Source: Hygrocybe punicea (lineage: Eukaryota > Basidiomycota > Agaricomycetes > Agaricales > Hygrophoraceae). Taken from it: a stretch of 64,000 bases of DNA. Below the pieces are notes generated by a model. That model had not been told where the DNA came from. It saw only the letters and a program-made list of their open reading frames with translations, and did no database searches. The stretch is taken from contig OY744464.1 of NCBI GenBank assembly GCA_963556145.1, positions 744,001-808,000 of the forward strand, read 5' to 3'. Of the stretch, positions 48,294-58,927 are shown piece after piece. Position 1 is the first letter of the stretch. Each line of letters starts with the position of its first letter. A program made the translations under genes and the position numbers.

Positions 48294-50176
48294 ATGCACA
48301 TAATTACTGCTACTACTGCCAGTAAAAAAGCTGGTGCACCAGCTCCTCAATCTCAGCTTGTGAAAGATCTGGATCTTGATCTGGAAATGTTATCTGATTT
48401 GAGTTCTCTTTCGGGCGATGACCAATCAGATGCCGAAATGGAAAGTGTACCCCAGATAGCCACTCTGCCGCCCTTGCAGCCCCTGCAGCCCATGCAGCCC
48501 TTCTCACTAGACCTTAGGAAACATGTGGAGCCATCTAATATTGTAGGCCCTCATTGTCATTGCTTCCCATACTAATTAAATTCCTTTCACCAGTGGTGTT
48601 GCTCTTGTGGCAATGGTGGTGAAGTCTTTTGCTGTGCCTATTGCCCTAGGGTTCTATGCATGGACAAGTGTATCACACTTTCTGCAAGTCCAGGATTTCT
48701 GATAAAGAATGATACTTTTTTTATTTGTCCCAAATGCCACATAAAGTATGACTGGCAGATGAAGAATAAGATTTTGACACCATACACAGTAAGTAAAAAG
48801 TGTAACACATTTATCCTTTAACTGATTTTTGTGGAGGGAATTGTTGTTGGAAATCGGATTTGGGATGGGACCCCTGCAGAGTTGGGGGCTCTTGTTATTC
48901 GAGGAGCATGGCGTTTGGTCGATACAGCCTCAGTTGCCATACTGAATTTTAGGTTGGCTGATATTCCACAAGGAGGAGACCCAGCTTTTATGGTGTACCA
49001 TCACCTTCATGCCTACTTTCCTGAGCAGAAAGATCAGGTCCTCCAATATTTCAACATTGACTTTTCCTTTGATCCTTCCAGTTCTGCCTCAGTGTCAACT
49101 CAGGAGAGAAAAGTCCAGAAAGTGTTATTGGCTCTACTCAAGTATGTTTCAGAATTATTCCTCTTAACTGTTCTAATCCAATATGGATAAGACGTGATTT
49201 CAAACGCATTATTGTGTTTTTGCACACCCACTCTGACCCTGATACTGGTTTGCTGCACTGTCAAGTGGATCGTGGTGCATCACTCACTATTCCTGAGGTA
49301 GGTATTACATATTAATTTACAATTTGATATAATAACATATTTGCACTTCATAGCTTTTCTCTGTTCTATTCTCCCCTGGATTGGAGCGTCTGCTTACCAC
49401 AGCAACAACACATCTCTACCTTTTGACATGTGCCCACATTTTTTTACATGATGGTTCTCTTACCATGCTCAAGGACCTGGCCAAGCGGTAAATGTTCCTT
49501 TTCAAATAATTTACTTGGAGACTAAAGTTTATTGTATAGCAACATATTTGATTGGATTGTTGGCTTCACACAACTTGACTTCTACCCCCACATTGCTTCA
49601 CCCTTCTTGCAAAAGTTGGCTCTCAAGGTGTTTCTTGAGAAGTATAATATGGAATTTATTATTGGCAACTTGCTGGTGGAAGAACAAAACCTGGGTCATA
49701 ACACTGATGTCACCGTGATGAATCGGGAGAAGGGGTGGTGTTTTTTCCTTTGTTCGGAGTCACGATCACGTCCCCTTTGGATCACAGTTTCTCCTCAATG
49801 CCCAGCATGTGGTCACATCGGATCCTCTGAATGGGGGTCACATCCCAATGATCAATTCACACTCTTAGTCAACTGCAAATTCTGTCCACACATCTATTCC
49901 CTTTATGCAGGCCAGGACGATTATTTTACCAAGGCAATTTTGAATGGTGGAGATGGCTGGGGTATTGGGCTTTATTGGGGTCCTTATATTGACCACTTTC
50001 CCAATGGTACTGAGGCCTACTCACGAGGGAGCCAGAGTGAAGAAGTCATCAATCGTCTTAAAGCTATAGGTTCTGAGGAGCATTACAAGAAGTTGGAGGA
50101 GAAAAAAGCTGCTGAAAAATCTGGTGGGCAGGCCAAGGAATTGGCTAGTGCAATTAATAGGGGATTCCAATCTTGA
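48294..50176 (+). CDS. PHD/ADD-finger-like protein, probable KDZ cargo
   Basis: Six exons (48294-48542, 48594-48788, 48837-49141, 49192-49297, 49354-49487, 49540-50176) give 541 residues with all phases agreeing and no stops. A disordered, Leu/Pro/Gln-rich start leads into a cysteine cluster beginning with the second exon: WCCSCGNGGEVFCCAYCPRV, CMDKC and FICPKCH, spaced like an ADD or PHD finger, which read histone tails (family knowledge). The middle part contains FKRIIVFLHTHSDPDTGLLH and a second cysteine set (CPACGHIGSSEWG ... CKFCPHIYSLY). The C-terminus is a charged helix (HYKKLEEKKAAEKS). It lies 197 bp upstream of the transposase gene on the same strand. It is the only intact gene in the element, so it may still be expressed. 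A chromatin-targeting role is inference; the whole-protein family is unknown to me. Confidence 0.7.
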
Positions 50177-50372
50177 TAGATAACTCCAACTTTATTGCAA
50201 TGTTTTGTTTTCATTTTTTGTAAAAACAATTGTAGATTATGGTGAAAGTTGAATCATGGCTGAGTTATTGAATTGGACTATAGGATCATGTGATCCTAAG
50301 AACTCTGATCATGTGACTTTTTGTTGTTTGCAAAAAAAAAATTGAATCTTGTTCACTCTTACCACTACTACC

Positions 50373-53300
50373 ATGCCAAAAAACCAGTTAAAAAGACAAA
50401 AGGGAACAGTTGTGGAGACAGTATATGTCAGGAAGACCACTTCTAGAGGTGAAGTCAAAATATTGGCCAAAAATCAGACCAGATCTTCCTCTATACACCA
50501 TCATTCAAAATATAGAGAAAGATCACAGCCTCTAGTTACAGAACAGATTCATATACCACTACAAGATCTAGAAGAACCCCAATCTCCTCAGGCTTTGAAG
50601 CAAGGAAAAGTATGCTTATTTCTGTCATAGTTTTCATATGATTCTCCACTCAATCAATTATCAGACACAGAATGATTATCTCCAAGAATGGAAGCATAAA
50701 CATCGACAGACTCACTTGGCAAAACTGGTTGAGTTGGAAGCTCCACCAGTAAACATGTTATGCATCAATTGTCAGCAGTGTCCAGGGCTGTACCGATGTC
50801 TTGATTGCCACCTTGGTCAACGATTGCTTTGCAATAATTGCTGTCTTCGAGTTCACCAACACAATCCTTTTCACAAAATCCAGTATTGGACAGGTCAATT
50901 TTTTGTTCGTGCTGATCTTGGAGAACTGGGTCTAATCATTTATCTTGGACATGATGGAAATCCATGCCCTCAACCAACAACATCACAATCCTGGGAGGAT
51001 GTAGAAGATGATGATATGCAGCTTGATAAAGATGATGATATCATGGTTGTAGAAAACATGGATGATGTCTCCCAGTCTCAAACCACAACTATGGTTTTGT
51101 GGATAGCTCTGGGATTTATCGACACCCTGTTTGCTGGTGCCAATGTTCAGCAACAGCTACCCATGAAACACAGCTCTTCAACATGCGATTCTTTCCAGCC
51201 ACATCATCTCGTCCCACTACTGCATTTACTTTTATGGTTCTTCACCAATTCTACATTGAAGCTATGGAGTGCAAAGTTTCTGCCTTCAACTTTTATTCAA
51301 AGCTTAGGAGATTGACAGACAACAATTTTCCACACTTGATACCAGTACATTTTGTTTTTTTTGCAAGTTATCCTGTCAGCCACTAACAAATCACTTTTGT
51401 AGGACCGTTATCGTGAATTAATGCGTGTGTCAAGGCAATGGAGAAACTTGACTGATCTGAAACGGGCTGGCTTTGCACATGATTCCACTATTAAATGCAA
51501 AGATGGTGGTCTTGCAGTCTTTTGTCCAAGTTGTCCCCAACCTGGCATCAATGTTACTGAGGATGAAATAAGATGCTCAGACACACTGTATGTACTTTTT
51601 CTGTTATGTTGTGAGAGAGGTGCACATTATTCATGATACTACAACAGATGGGTATATTACCCAAAAATTGTTGCAGATGGCAACTTCAAGCTTGATCATG
51701 TCATTCCTAAATGTCCTGAGAAGGATGTTTGGTTGAGTGATGGGCATCAGTTCATGACAGGTGAATCTGCCTATCAGCAGCATCTTGCCTCTTCTTTTGA
51801 AGAGAATCAGGTTGGTCCTCTGTATTTATTTCAATATATTAGCTGGTCTTACAATTTTTTCAGAAACATAAATGTCAAAATCACAGAGCCATTAGTCAAG
51901 CCAATGTACACCATAAGGACCATCTTCGCACTACTGGAGTGGGTGCCTGTGCTTGTGCCAATCATGGATGCTTCTATCCACATAGTGTGGTGGATTTTCA
52001 GAAGGGTGAAAGGTAGTCTTCTTGTTTTGTGATTAAATAAATCATATTCACTCTATTATTCTAGACAAGTCAACATGGACTATGCTTTCTGCCAGGCATT
52101 GGCTCAAAATTCACTCACACCAAAGGCTATTGCAATTTATGACATCATGTGTTCATGGTCAAAAAACTTTCTCTGGCGGGTTTCTCAAAGCAACACCCTA
52201 GATCTGAGAGAAGATCACGAACTTCTATATGGCATTGGAAAATTTCATCTTGGGGTTCATATTCAAGAATGTTTTCCTCTATACTCCCTCAACTTTATCC
52301 ATGGAGCTGGACAAATTGCTGGGGAGATCCTAGAATCACTCTGGTCCAATCTGAAAAAGGCAGCTGGTTCAACCAGCACAATGTCTCAAGCTCATCGTCA
52401 GGAGGTTTTGGATAATTATATGAATGATTCAAATTGGAAGAAACTGATCAAGTCAGGTATGATTCACATATGTCTCAATAAGTTTCTCTTGAATATATTT
52501 TTGCAGCTCAATATATTATCAAGAAATGGAAGGAAGCTGTCCTTGAGAGAGAGAATATGAAGGATGCCTTGGATGAGTTGACTGATAGACTTAGTGATGA
52601 GTGGATTGCAGAGTGGAAGGAGCTAGAAGAATTGGCCATAGATGAACGTGGCGATATCTTAAGAATGTATGATGTTGATGAAAATCATGGTAAGCAGGGG
52701 TTAATATTGCATTAGTACAATATTGATGTATCAATTCAGTCTGCAGTCTTGCAGAGATACAGTTGGAACTTGCTGAAATTGAAAACAAGTCTGGCAATAT
52801 GATGGGATATTCTAGTCTATTGTCCATTGGACTAAATGTGGAGGAGGCACAGTATGTCTTTCTTATCCCATTGAAGCTCAAGTTATTTCTTATATGTTTC
52901 TATGACAGAATGGCTCTTTGTCAGCATATACGAACACTACGCCAACCATCATTAGCTGAAAAGAAGACCCTTCAAGAGAAACGACAAAGACTTCAAGCTC
53001 TCATTAACAGCTTTGAGAAGAAGCTCTCTGCACTCACTGTTATGAATAATATTGGAAGTGGAGATCTTATGAGAATTGACATTTCTAGAGATGAAAGTGA
53101 AGAAGAAGAGAAGCTTTTAGATGATGAAGAAGAAGTGAAACACACTCCAGAAAAGATTACACTTCTTCTTCCATCCAATCTTACCACAAAGTGTCAAAAC
53201 CAACCAGGATTAAATGACTTGAGCAAGCAAGAGGCTCAGTTATGACTTGGGCAGTTGAATGATGCATTGGAGCAGTTGAAGGTGGCGTTAGGTGGAAAGT

Positions 53301-53820
53301 CCCTGAAATGCGCAAAAAGGTCTGTCTGTTGACTTAACTATGACAAAATTTACTTAGTGATTTTGATATAGATTCGTAATTCCAAAAGCACTAAACAATC
53401 CACACGAATTTGGAGTCAGATTCATACACTGGATGAAAAAATCACAAGAATTGTTGCTAGCTACAACCATGCTAGAGAAGCACGACGGAGACTCGGATAT
53501 AATGATTCAAATTATCATGCTATTACTAAAAGTGACCTTCAGATGCCTGCTGATATTATGGAGGCAAACAGAATTGGACAAAAATCATACAAGTTACCAT
53601 GGTTCTGGAGAATTGGAGATCAGGTGGATGGAGATGAATTCAGTATACACATGAAAGACTGTGAGTATAACTTGTATTTCCTAACTCAGCTAACAATTGA
53701 AGATTGTGTACAGTTTACAGAGTCAATTGGTTATGAGCCAGTGCAAGATTTAATCAGTGGGATGAACAGGTTATTCGGCTTCACCATGAGATGAAGTGGA
53801 CACCAAATTATTTCAAATTT
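50373..53820 (+). pseudogene. KDZ transposase with CxC2-type cysteine cluster, broken
   Basis: The first exon 50373-50609 is basic. The second begins at 50665 and carries the CxC2 cluster: CINCQQCPGLYRCLDCHLGQ, LLCNNCC and HNPFHKIQYWTGQFF, diagnostic of the KDZ-associated domain. Near 51095 the frame slips by one base in a T run and resumes as VDSSGIYRHPVCWCQC. RYRELMRVSRQWRNL follows. The catalytic positions are recognisable: Asp in ADGNFKLDHV, Asp in YDIMCSWSKNF, and Glu in GEILESLWSNLKKAAGS. The C-terminal coiled helices (EKKTLQEKRQRLQALINSFE) are interrupted by TGA 53243-53245 inside AQL-LGQLNDAL, where Arg fits. The last exon ends near 53820 (RLHHEMKWTPNYFKFYKQRW). This is the mobilising gene of the large element, now inactive in this copy. 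Confidence 0.8.
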
Positions 53821-53849
53821 TACAAGCAAAGATGGGAAAGATTCGGTTG

Positions 53850-54526
53850 ACTGGATGAAGGTAAAAGCTAGCGGTGTTCTGGGCTGTTCAGGAGGGGGTG
53901 GCCTGGTAGCGCGTAGCCGCACGATGGGATTGATATTGGTTGACAACGGCTGCTGTTTCACACAACACTCGATTCAACACAAAAACCAATGTCAAAGCAA
54001 AATATACACTTACGAGTTCGGTATAATTGCGCACTCGGCCTTCCATGTGGCTGCGTGGATCAGGGTTTCCCCCATATGGATTCACAGCGAAAACGTGTAT
54101 GGTGCGCTTCCTCATTCCAACTGCAATCCATCTCCCGTCGTCAGCCCAGTCAACTCCCTCAATTACGGCAGTCATTCTTCCCCGACGAAGATCATACATA
54201 TGCCATGGGGCATCTGGTCAAAACAATGGCTTGTCTTTAACTATACCCTTACTTTCTAGATCTAGATGAGACTCCTTCGATACCGCTGGAGTAGGCTGGA
54301 GCTGGAAGACCTGAAGGATTTGACCATCTTTTGGAGAAACCAAAATGGAGTTTCCATCACCGGAGAAGTTGAGCCGGCTGATGCCCTGATGTTTAGACGC
54401 CAGCCATTGAACAAGAGATAGATGGAGATAATTCGCTCCACAACCAGGGTTTGACAAGTTATGCCTACAAACAAGCTCAGACATGGGCAAGGTTGGAGTC
54501 AAGTGCACGTAGTTTATTTCAACCAA
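53850..54526 (-). pseudogene. Captured fragment of a BCAS3-like WD40 gene
   Basis: On the minus strand a frame runs GISRLNFSGDGNSILVSPKD ... ILQVFQLQPTP, then after one TGA (54220-54218) APWHMYDLRRGRMTAVIEGV and GRWIAVGMRKRTIHVFAVNPYG. The NPYGG turn after a strand ending in HVFAVN is characteristic of BCAS3/WD40 proteins (the human protein has the equivalent block). A 61 bp intron, 53953-54013 with GTAAGT donor and ACAG acceptor, is retained, followed by QPLSTNINPIVRLRATRPPP. Start and end of the native gene are missing: the fragment fuses to the 3' part of the KDZ gene at about 53850 and to the repeat array at about 54600. The retained intron shows capture at the DNA level. Confidence 0.65.
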
Positions 54527-54629
54527 TTTTGGGAGATGAGCAGTAGTGGCAGTACAAGAACATTTTTTGCATTATGTCTGAACTATGATGTCTACCATTA
54601 AAAGTATTATGAGCCTGAATTGTGCAGCT

Positions 54630-55087
54630 GAGTCAGGATATATCCTGAGAACATCAGCCTGGGCCATCCCAGTTGGGCCAGGATATATCCTGGGAACATC
54701 AGCCTGGACCATCCCAGTTGAGCCAGGATATATCCCGGGAACATCAGCCTGGACCATCCCAGTTGAGCCAGGATATATCCCGGGAACATCAGCCTGGACC
54801 ATCCCAGTTGGGCCAGGATATATCCTGGGAACATCAGCCTGGACCATGTCAATTGGCCCAGGATATATCCCAAGAACATCAGCCTGGACCATCCCAGTCA
54901 CGGTTGAGCCAGGATATATCCTGGGAACATCAGCCTGGATCATCTCAGTTGGGCCAGGATATATCCTGGGAACATCAGCCTGGACCATCTCAGTTGGCCC
55001 AGGATATATCTCAGCCTGATTCAGCTATCCCCAAGTGAGTTGGGCAATCTCATTCTCAGGCATCCCAAGTGAGTTGGTAATATCTTG
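54630..55087. repeat. Right inverted end of the KDZ element with 45 bp repeats
   Basis: About eight units of CCAGGATATATCC(T/C)GGG followed by AACATCAGCCTGGACCATC, then the outer 70 bp ending GGTAATATCTTG. It is the reverse complement of 32962-33430 with good similarity over the outer part. 55088-55499 beyond it holds no gene I recognise. Confidence 0.8.
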
Positions 55088-55499
55088 TGGGTAGGCATAA
55101 TCTATGTGCATCCAATGTCATGTGCTGTGACATCATTGTGACCATTGAAGTTATCATTTTTTGTTAAGTGCACCACAAAGCTCATTACTTTCCTTGTGTC
55201 AATTGTAGGCAAATAATGACTGGTTAACCTATGACTATGTTTACTATATATGAAACATTTGCTTGGTTTATCCATTGACGGAGTTGAAGGTTGTTTTTTT
55301 CACTCATGCTAACTTGTGTCTACCCAATTTGGGCAATCATGCAAAATTCTCTTGGCCTCGAAGCTAGATGCCAGCTTGTCCACACGCAGGATCAAAATTT
55401 GTTCTGCGCCAATAATTTTGGTTAAAGTAATCCAAAATTCTAGCATGAACACAATTTGGGTAGGATGCCTCAATTAATTGGCATGCTGATTTCTCAAGT

Positions 55500-55711
55500 T
55501 TTATCATATGACATGGGATGTGTATGGATTACATCTACCTTATATTCATGTGGAAGATGATGTCAACTATGTTGCCGAGCCTGAAATGCAAGAAAAACTT
55601 GGTGCTTATGCAAAAGAAATTTGTTGAGAATGGTGCAGCGATGGCTCAGCAAGTTGAATTGGAGATATGGACAAAAATGATCATGAAAGGGATGACATTG
55701 TGAAGTACCGG
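55500..55711 (+). pseudogene. 5' part of a DDE-type endonuclease gene, degenerate
   Basis: Coding similarity is visible in shifting frames: DDVNYVAEPEMQEKLGAYAK, NGAAMAQQVELEIWTK and DKNDHERDDIVKYR. The last frame reaches codon CGG at 55709-55711 and continues exactly in KYR-EAFVEKWKEYEKW on the other side of the LTR element. The start of the gene upstream is not recognisable. Confidence 0.55.
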
Positions 55712-57162
55712 TGGACTAGTGGATTGTGGCCACTAGTCCAGTGATCACGTGACCTTCCCACGGTTCGAGTCAGTAGTTAGCCCTGTTTAGTAGTCAGTAG
55801 AGATTTCAGATTTAGTCTTAGCCTCCGAGCCAGCGATTAGCTCGAGGACACTCTCCATGTCCATCGTGGTGATGAGAATGCAATTTGAGCTTTAACACGC
55901 TGACTTAGTCTTTTTTCTCAAGTGCTTGCATCTTTCTTGGTGTCTTTGAGTCTCTGCATCTTTGAGTTTTTGTGTCTTTGCATTTTGCATCCTGCATCTC
56001 TGCGTTCTGCGTCCTGCATCTCTGCATTTTGCATCTTACACTCTTCATTCTCGCATTTTACATTTGCATCACACTTCTCTTGATTTTCACAATCCACATG
56101 CCTGGCCCGAGCAACAAAAAAGCACCCGCAAAGAAAAAGAAAGCCGCATCCCATGCCGAGTCCACTCCAGCTATCAATAACATCGCTAGCTCCAGTGAAT
56201 CGCCTACTACAAGCAAATATACTGAAGAATATAAGCAAAATGTCTGCGAAGTGGCCATCAACAAATTTATCGTAACAGAAGACAAAATACTTGTGCTTGC
56301 CGAGTTCTTTTATGTTGCATTTGGTCTAGGACGGCTCACTGTGGATGCGAAGTCAACAGAAGATGCTGAAAGGGAAGCAGAAAGTCGGCAAAACGCTGGA
56401 GAGGTACTGAGGTACCTCTCCGGGGGCTCACGCAGGACTCGAGGTGGAAGTTGACTGGATAGGAAGGATGAACTGACTACTACATCGGGAACTACTACTG
56501 ACTAAGGGACTGGTCACGTGATCTACCACTACAACGCATACGAAGCAGGCAGGAAAGATGGCTATTCACGAGGATATGAAGAAGGGTTTGAAATGGGTCA
56601 AGAGTTGGGCTATCAGGATGCGTGCGATCAAGGATTTTTAATGGGGAATGCTTACCACCCACAGCCTCCCAGTACCTCCACGTCGACTCAAACAGCTCCA
56701 TCCACCTGCGTATCCACATCAACGCAGACTGACACAACTCAACTTACTCAAGCAACATCGTCCCACACCTGTATATAGGGATGACCAAGGGTTGACATAT
56801 GTGATAGGGTGAGATTTTCCAAGGGTTTTGAAGGGTTTGTTCTTGAATCATTATCTATTGCAGATAGTGATAGACACTTGGTGGGAATTTCAAAGAGTTA
56901 TATATTTTCTAGTTTCTCTCCAAAATTTAGGTCAGATTTCTTCAGTAGTTATTGTGCAGTTCCATTTTTAAAAAGGAGTGTTTTTCAAAAACCATAGGGG
57001 TCCACGTTTTTCAACCCCTATGGTTTTTGAAAAACACTCCTTTTTAAAAATGGAACTGCACAATAACTACTGAAGAAATCTGACCTAAATTTTGGAGAGA
57101 AACTAGAAAATATATAACTCTTTGAAATTCCCACCAAGTGTCTATTACTATCTGCAATAGAT

Positions 57163-57937
57163 TAGTGTTGCCGAAGTTCAGTTCGGTCCGGTTTTTCGCT
57201 ATTTTTGAAAAACCGGAACCAGAACCGATGGTTCGGTTCAGCGAAATGCCAAACCCGAACCGGAACCGTGTCGAACGGTTTCACGGCGTTCGGTCTGCGT
57301 TCAAACGCGGTTCGAACCGCGAACCCACCTCCAAATACCTCGCGCAGGCCAGACACGCGTCAATTGACGCGGCTGTCACCCTCACGAGGTAGATGGGGGG
57401 GCTCCGTCTGTTTTCGCGAGGTTGGGTTGGGGCCAGGCACTTCCCATGGGCATCCGCGCATGCTACCTACCTCACGAAGAACGGGGACGCGTCAATTGAC
57501 ACGCTCCGTCTGTTTTCGCAAGGTTGGATGGGGCCGGGGACTTTCCATGGGCGTCCGTGCATGCTGATGACCTCGCGAAGAACGGGGCACGTCAATTGAC
57601 GCGCTCCGTCTGTTTTCACGAGGTTGGATGGGGCTGGGGACTTCCTATGGGCGTCCGCACGTCAATTGACGCGGCTAGGGCGTGTTCGTGAGGTGGGTCT
57701 TTGTCATCACCTCGTCCATTCCCCTTGTTAGCCGATGTCGTTGGGACTGGATTTGGGGGACGTACCTGGCTGCTGCCGCCGGTGTTGCTCTGCTGCTGCT
57801 GCTGCCACTGCTGCCGCTGCTGCTGCTGCTGTTGCCCTTGCCGCTGCCGCTGCTGCTTTTGCCGTTGCTGCTGCTGCTGTTGCCCTTGCCGCTGCTGCTG
57901 TTGCCATTGCCGCTGCTGCTGCTGCTGCTGTTGCCGT

Positions 57938-57970
<33 letters not shown>

Positions 57971-58511
57971 GGTCATTTGGCCGTCGTCGTCGTCGTCATT
58001 TGGCCGTCGGGGTGGTGGTATGTGGTGTTGCCACTGCCGTTGCTGCTGCCGCCGCTGCTGCCATTGATTCACTCCGACTCGCATTGGAACGCAAGGGAGG
58101 TTGTTGGGTGGAGTTGACCGCGGGCACCTTCTTTATGCGGTCAAGGTGGGCCACGGGGGGCTGTTCTATGTAATAAAATGTCAGTAAAATATAGTATGAG
58201 GCCGTTACTTACCGTGGTTGTTGAGTAACGTTCAAGTTAGTGTTTCACGCGAGTATGTTTAAGGTCACATGACCTAAGTTCACGCGACTGCATAGAAAAA
58301 AATGTGAAAAATTAAGTATCTAAATGAGTATCTACGTAGGTAACTATACATTACGGTTCAAACGCGGTTCAAACCGCATGTCAGTGCCAGAACCGCAAAC
58401 TGAACCAGCGGTTCGGTTCAGCCAAATGGCCGAACCAGAACCGAACTTCCGGTTCGGTTCGCGGTTCAAACCGGGTTCGGATCGGTTCCGAACCGAACTT
58501 CAGCATCACTA
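57163..58511. mobile_element. Non-autonomous hAT element inside the MITE
   Basis: Terminal repeats TAGTGTTGCCGAAGTTC and (inverse of right end) TAGTGATGCTGAAGTTC bound 1349 bp, with perfect 8 bp duplications CAATAGAT at 57155-57162 and 58512-58519. GGTTCGGTTC-type words repeat within 200 bp of each end (subterminal sites). The interior has GCGTCAATTGACGC repeats and a CTG/CCG tract, and no transposase. Confidence 0.9.
57770..57980. repeat. GCTGCTGCCGTTGCC low-complexity tract
   Basis: About 200 bp of CTG, CCG and TTG triplets within the hAT element. It is open in all frames (poly-Leu, poly-Cys, poly-Ala), hence not evidence of a gene. Confidence 0.85.
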
Positions 58512-58927
58512 CAATAGATAATGATTCAAGAACAAACCCTTCAAAACCCTTGGAAAATCTCATCCTATCACATATGTCAACCCTTGGTCATCCCTACCTG
58601 TATAGAAACCCAGACGGCGCCCATCCACGCGTCCACATCAACACAACCATCACCCGCCAACAGCATCTCTGTGTCGACCTAAACAGCACTCACCTACACT
58701 GCTACAAGCATACAGACAACGCCGTCCATCGGCTCAGCCGCAGCCAGAACCCCAGCTCACCCGCTCACACCAAAAATGACACACCACACATTGACCCAAA
58801 CAGAACCGTCCACCCACACGTCCACGTCAACGATGCCGCAAGTCTACATATCACCGGCCCCCACCTGTGCCCCCACAGCGAAAATGACACGCCACGCATC
58901 AAAGTCAGCCCAAACGAGCGCACACGC

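Larger units (their letters stand above)
32962..55087. mobile_element. Large KDZ-type DNA transposon with nested insertions
   Basis: The outer ends are inverted copies of one another: the left starts CAAGATATTACCAACTGACT, and the right end is its near-exact complement at 55087. Inside both ends lie arrays of a roughly 45 bp repeat. Between them are a minus-strand 778-codon gene, a minisatellite, a finger-protein gene, the KDZ transposase gene (CxC2 cluster plus D-D-E positions) and a captured WD40 fragment. Subtracting the palindromic element and the hAT element leaves about 12 kb, the size range of Kyakuja/Dileera-type elements. No matching target duplication flanks it (GCATTCAG on the left, TGGGTAGG on the right), so one side may have been rearranged or the insertion is old. 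Orientation: transposase on plus, other gene on minus, both outward from the centre. Confidence 0.65.
56776..58596. mobile_element. hAT-like palindromic MITE, itself interrupted
   Basis: The outer inverted repeat TAGGGATGACCAAGGGTTG and its complement are flanked by the perfect 8 bp duplication CCTGTATA (56768-56775, 58597-58604). Without the inner insertion the MITE is about 464 bp and almost wholly one hairpin, with its centre near 57000-57010 (AGGGGTCCACG...AACCCCT). It has no coding capacity. The right arm is split at 57162 by a second element. Confidence 0.88.

Noticed and set aside
32962..55087. Whether the inverted ends could belong to two separate elements
   Set aside because: Not fully excluded, because no target duplication was found. 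I kept one element because the KDZ transposase, outward cargo genes and mirrored arrays all lie between them.
57682..58173. Poly-Leu frame that looks like a membrane protein
   Set aside because: Produced by CTG/CCG triplets in a non-autonomous hAT element; alternative frames give poly-Cys and poly-Ala.
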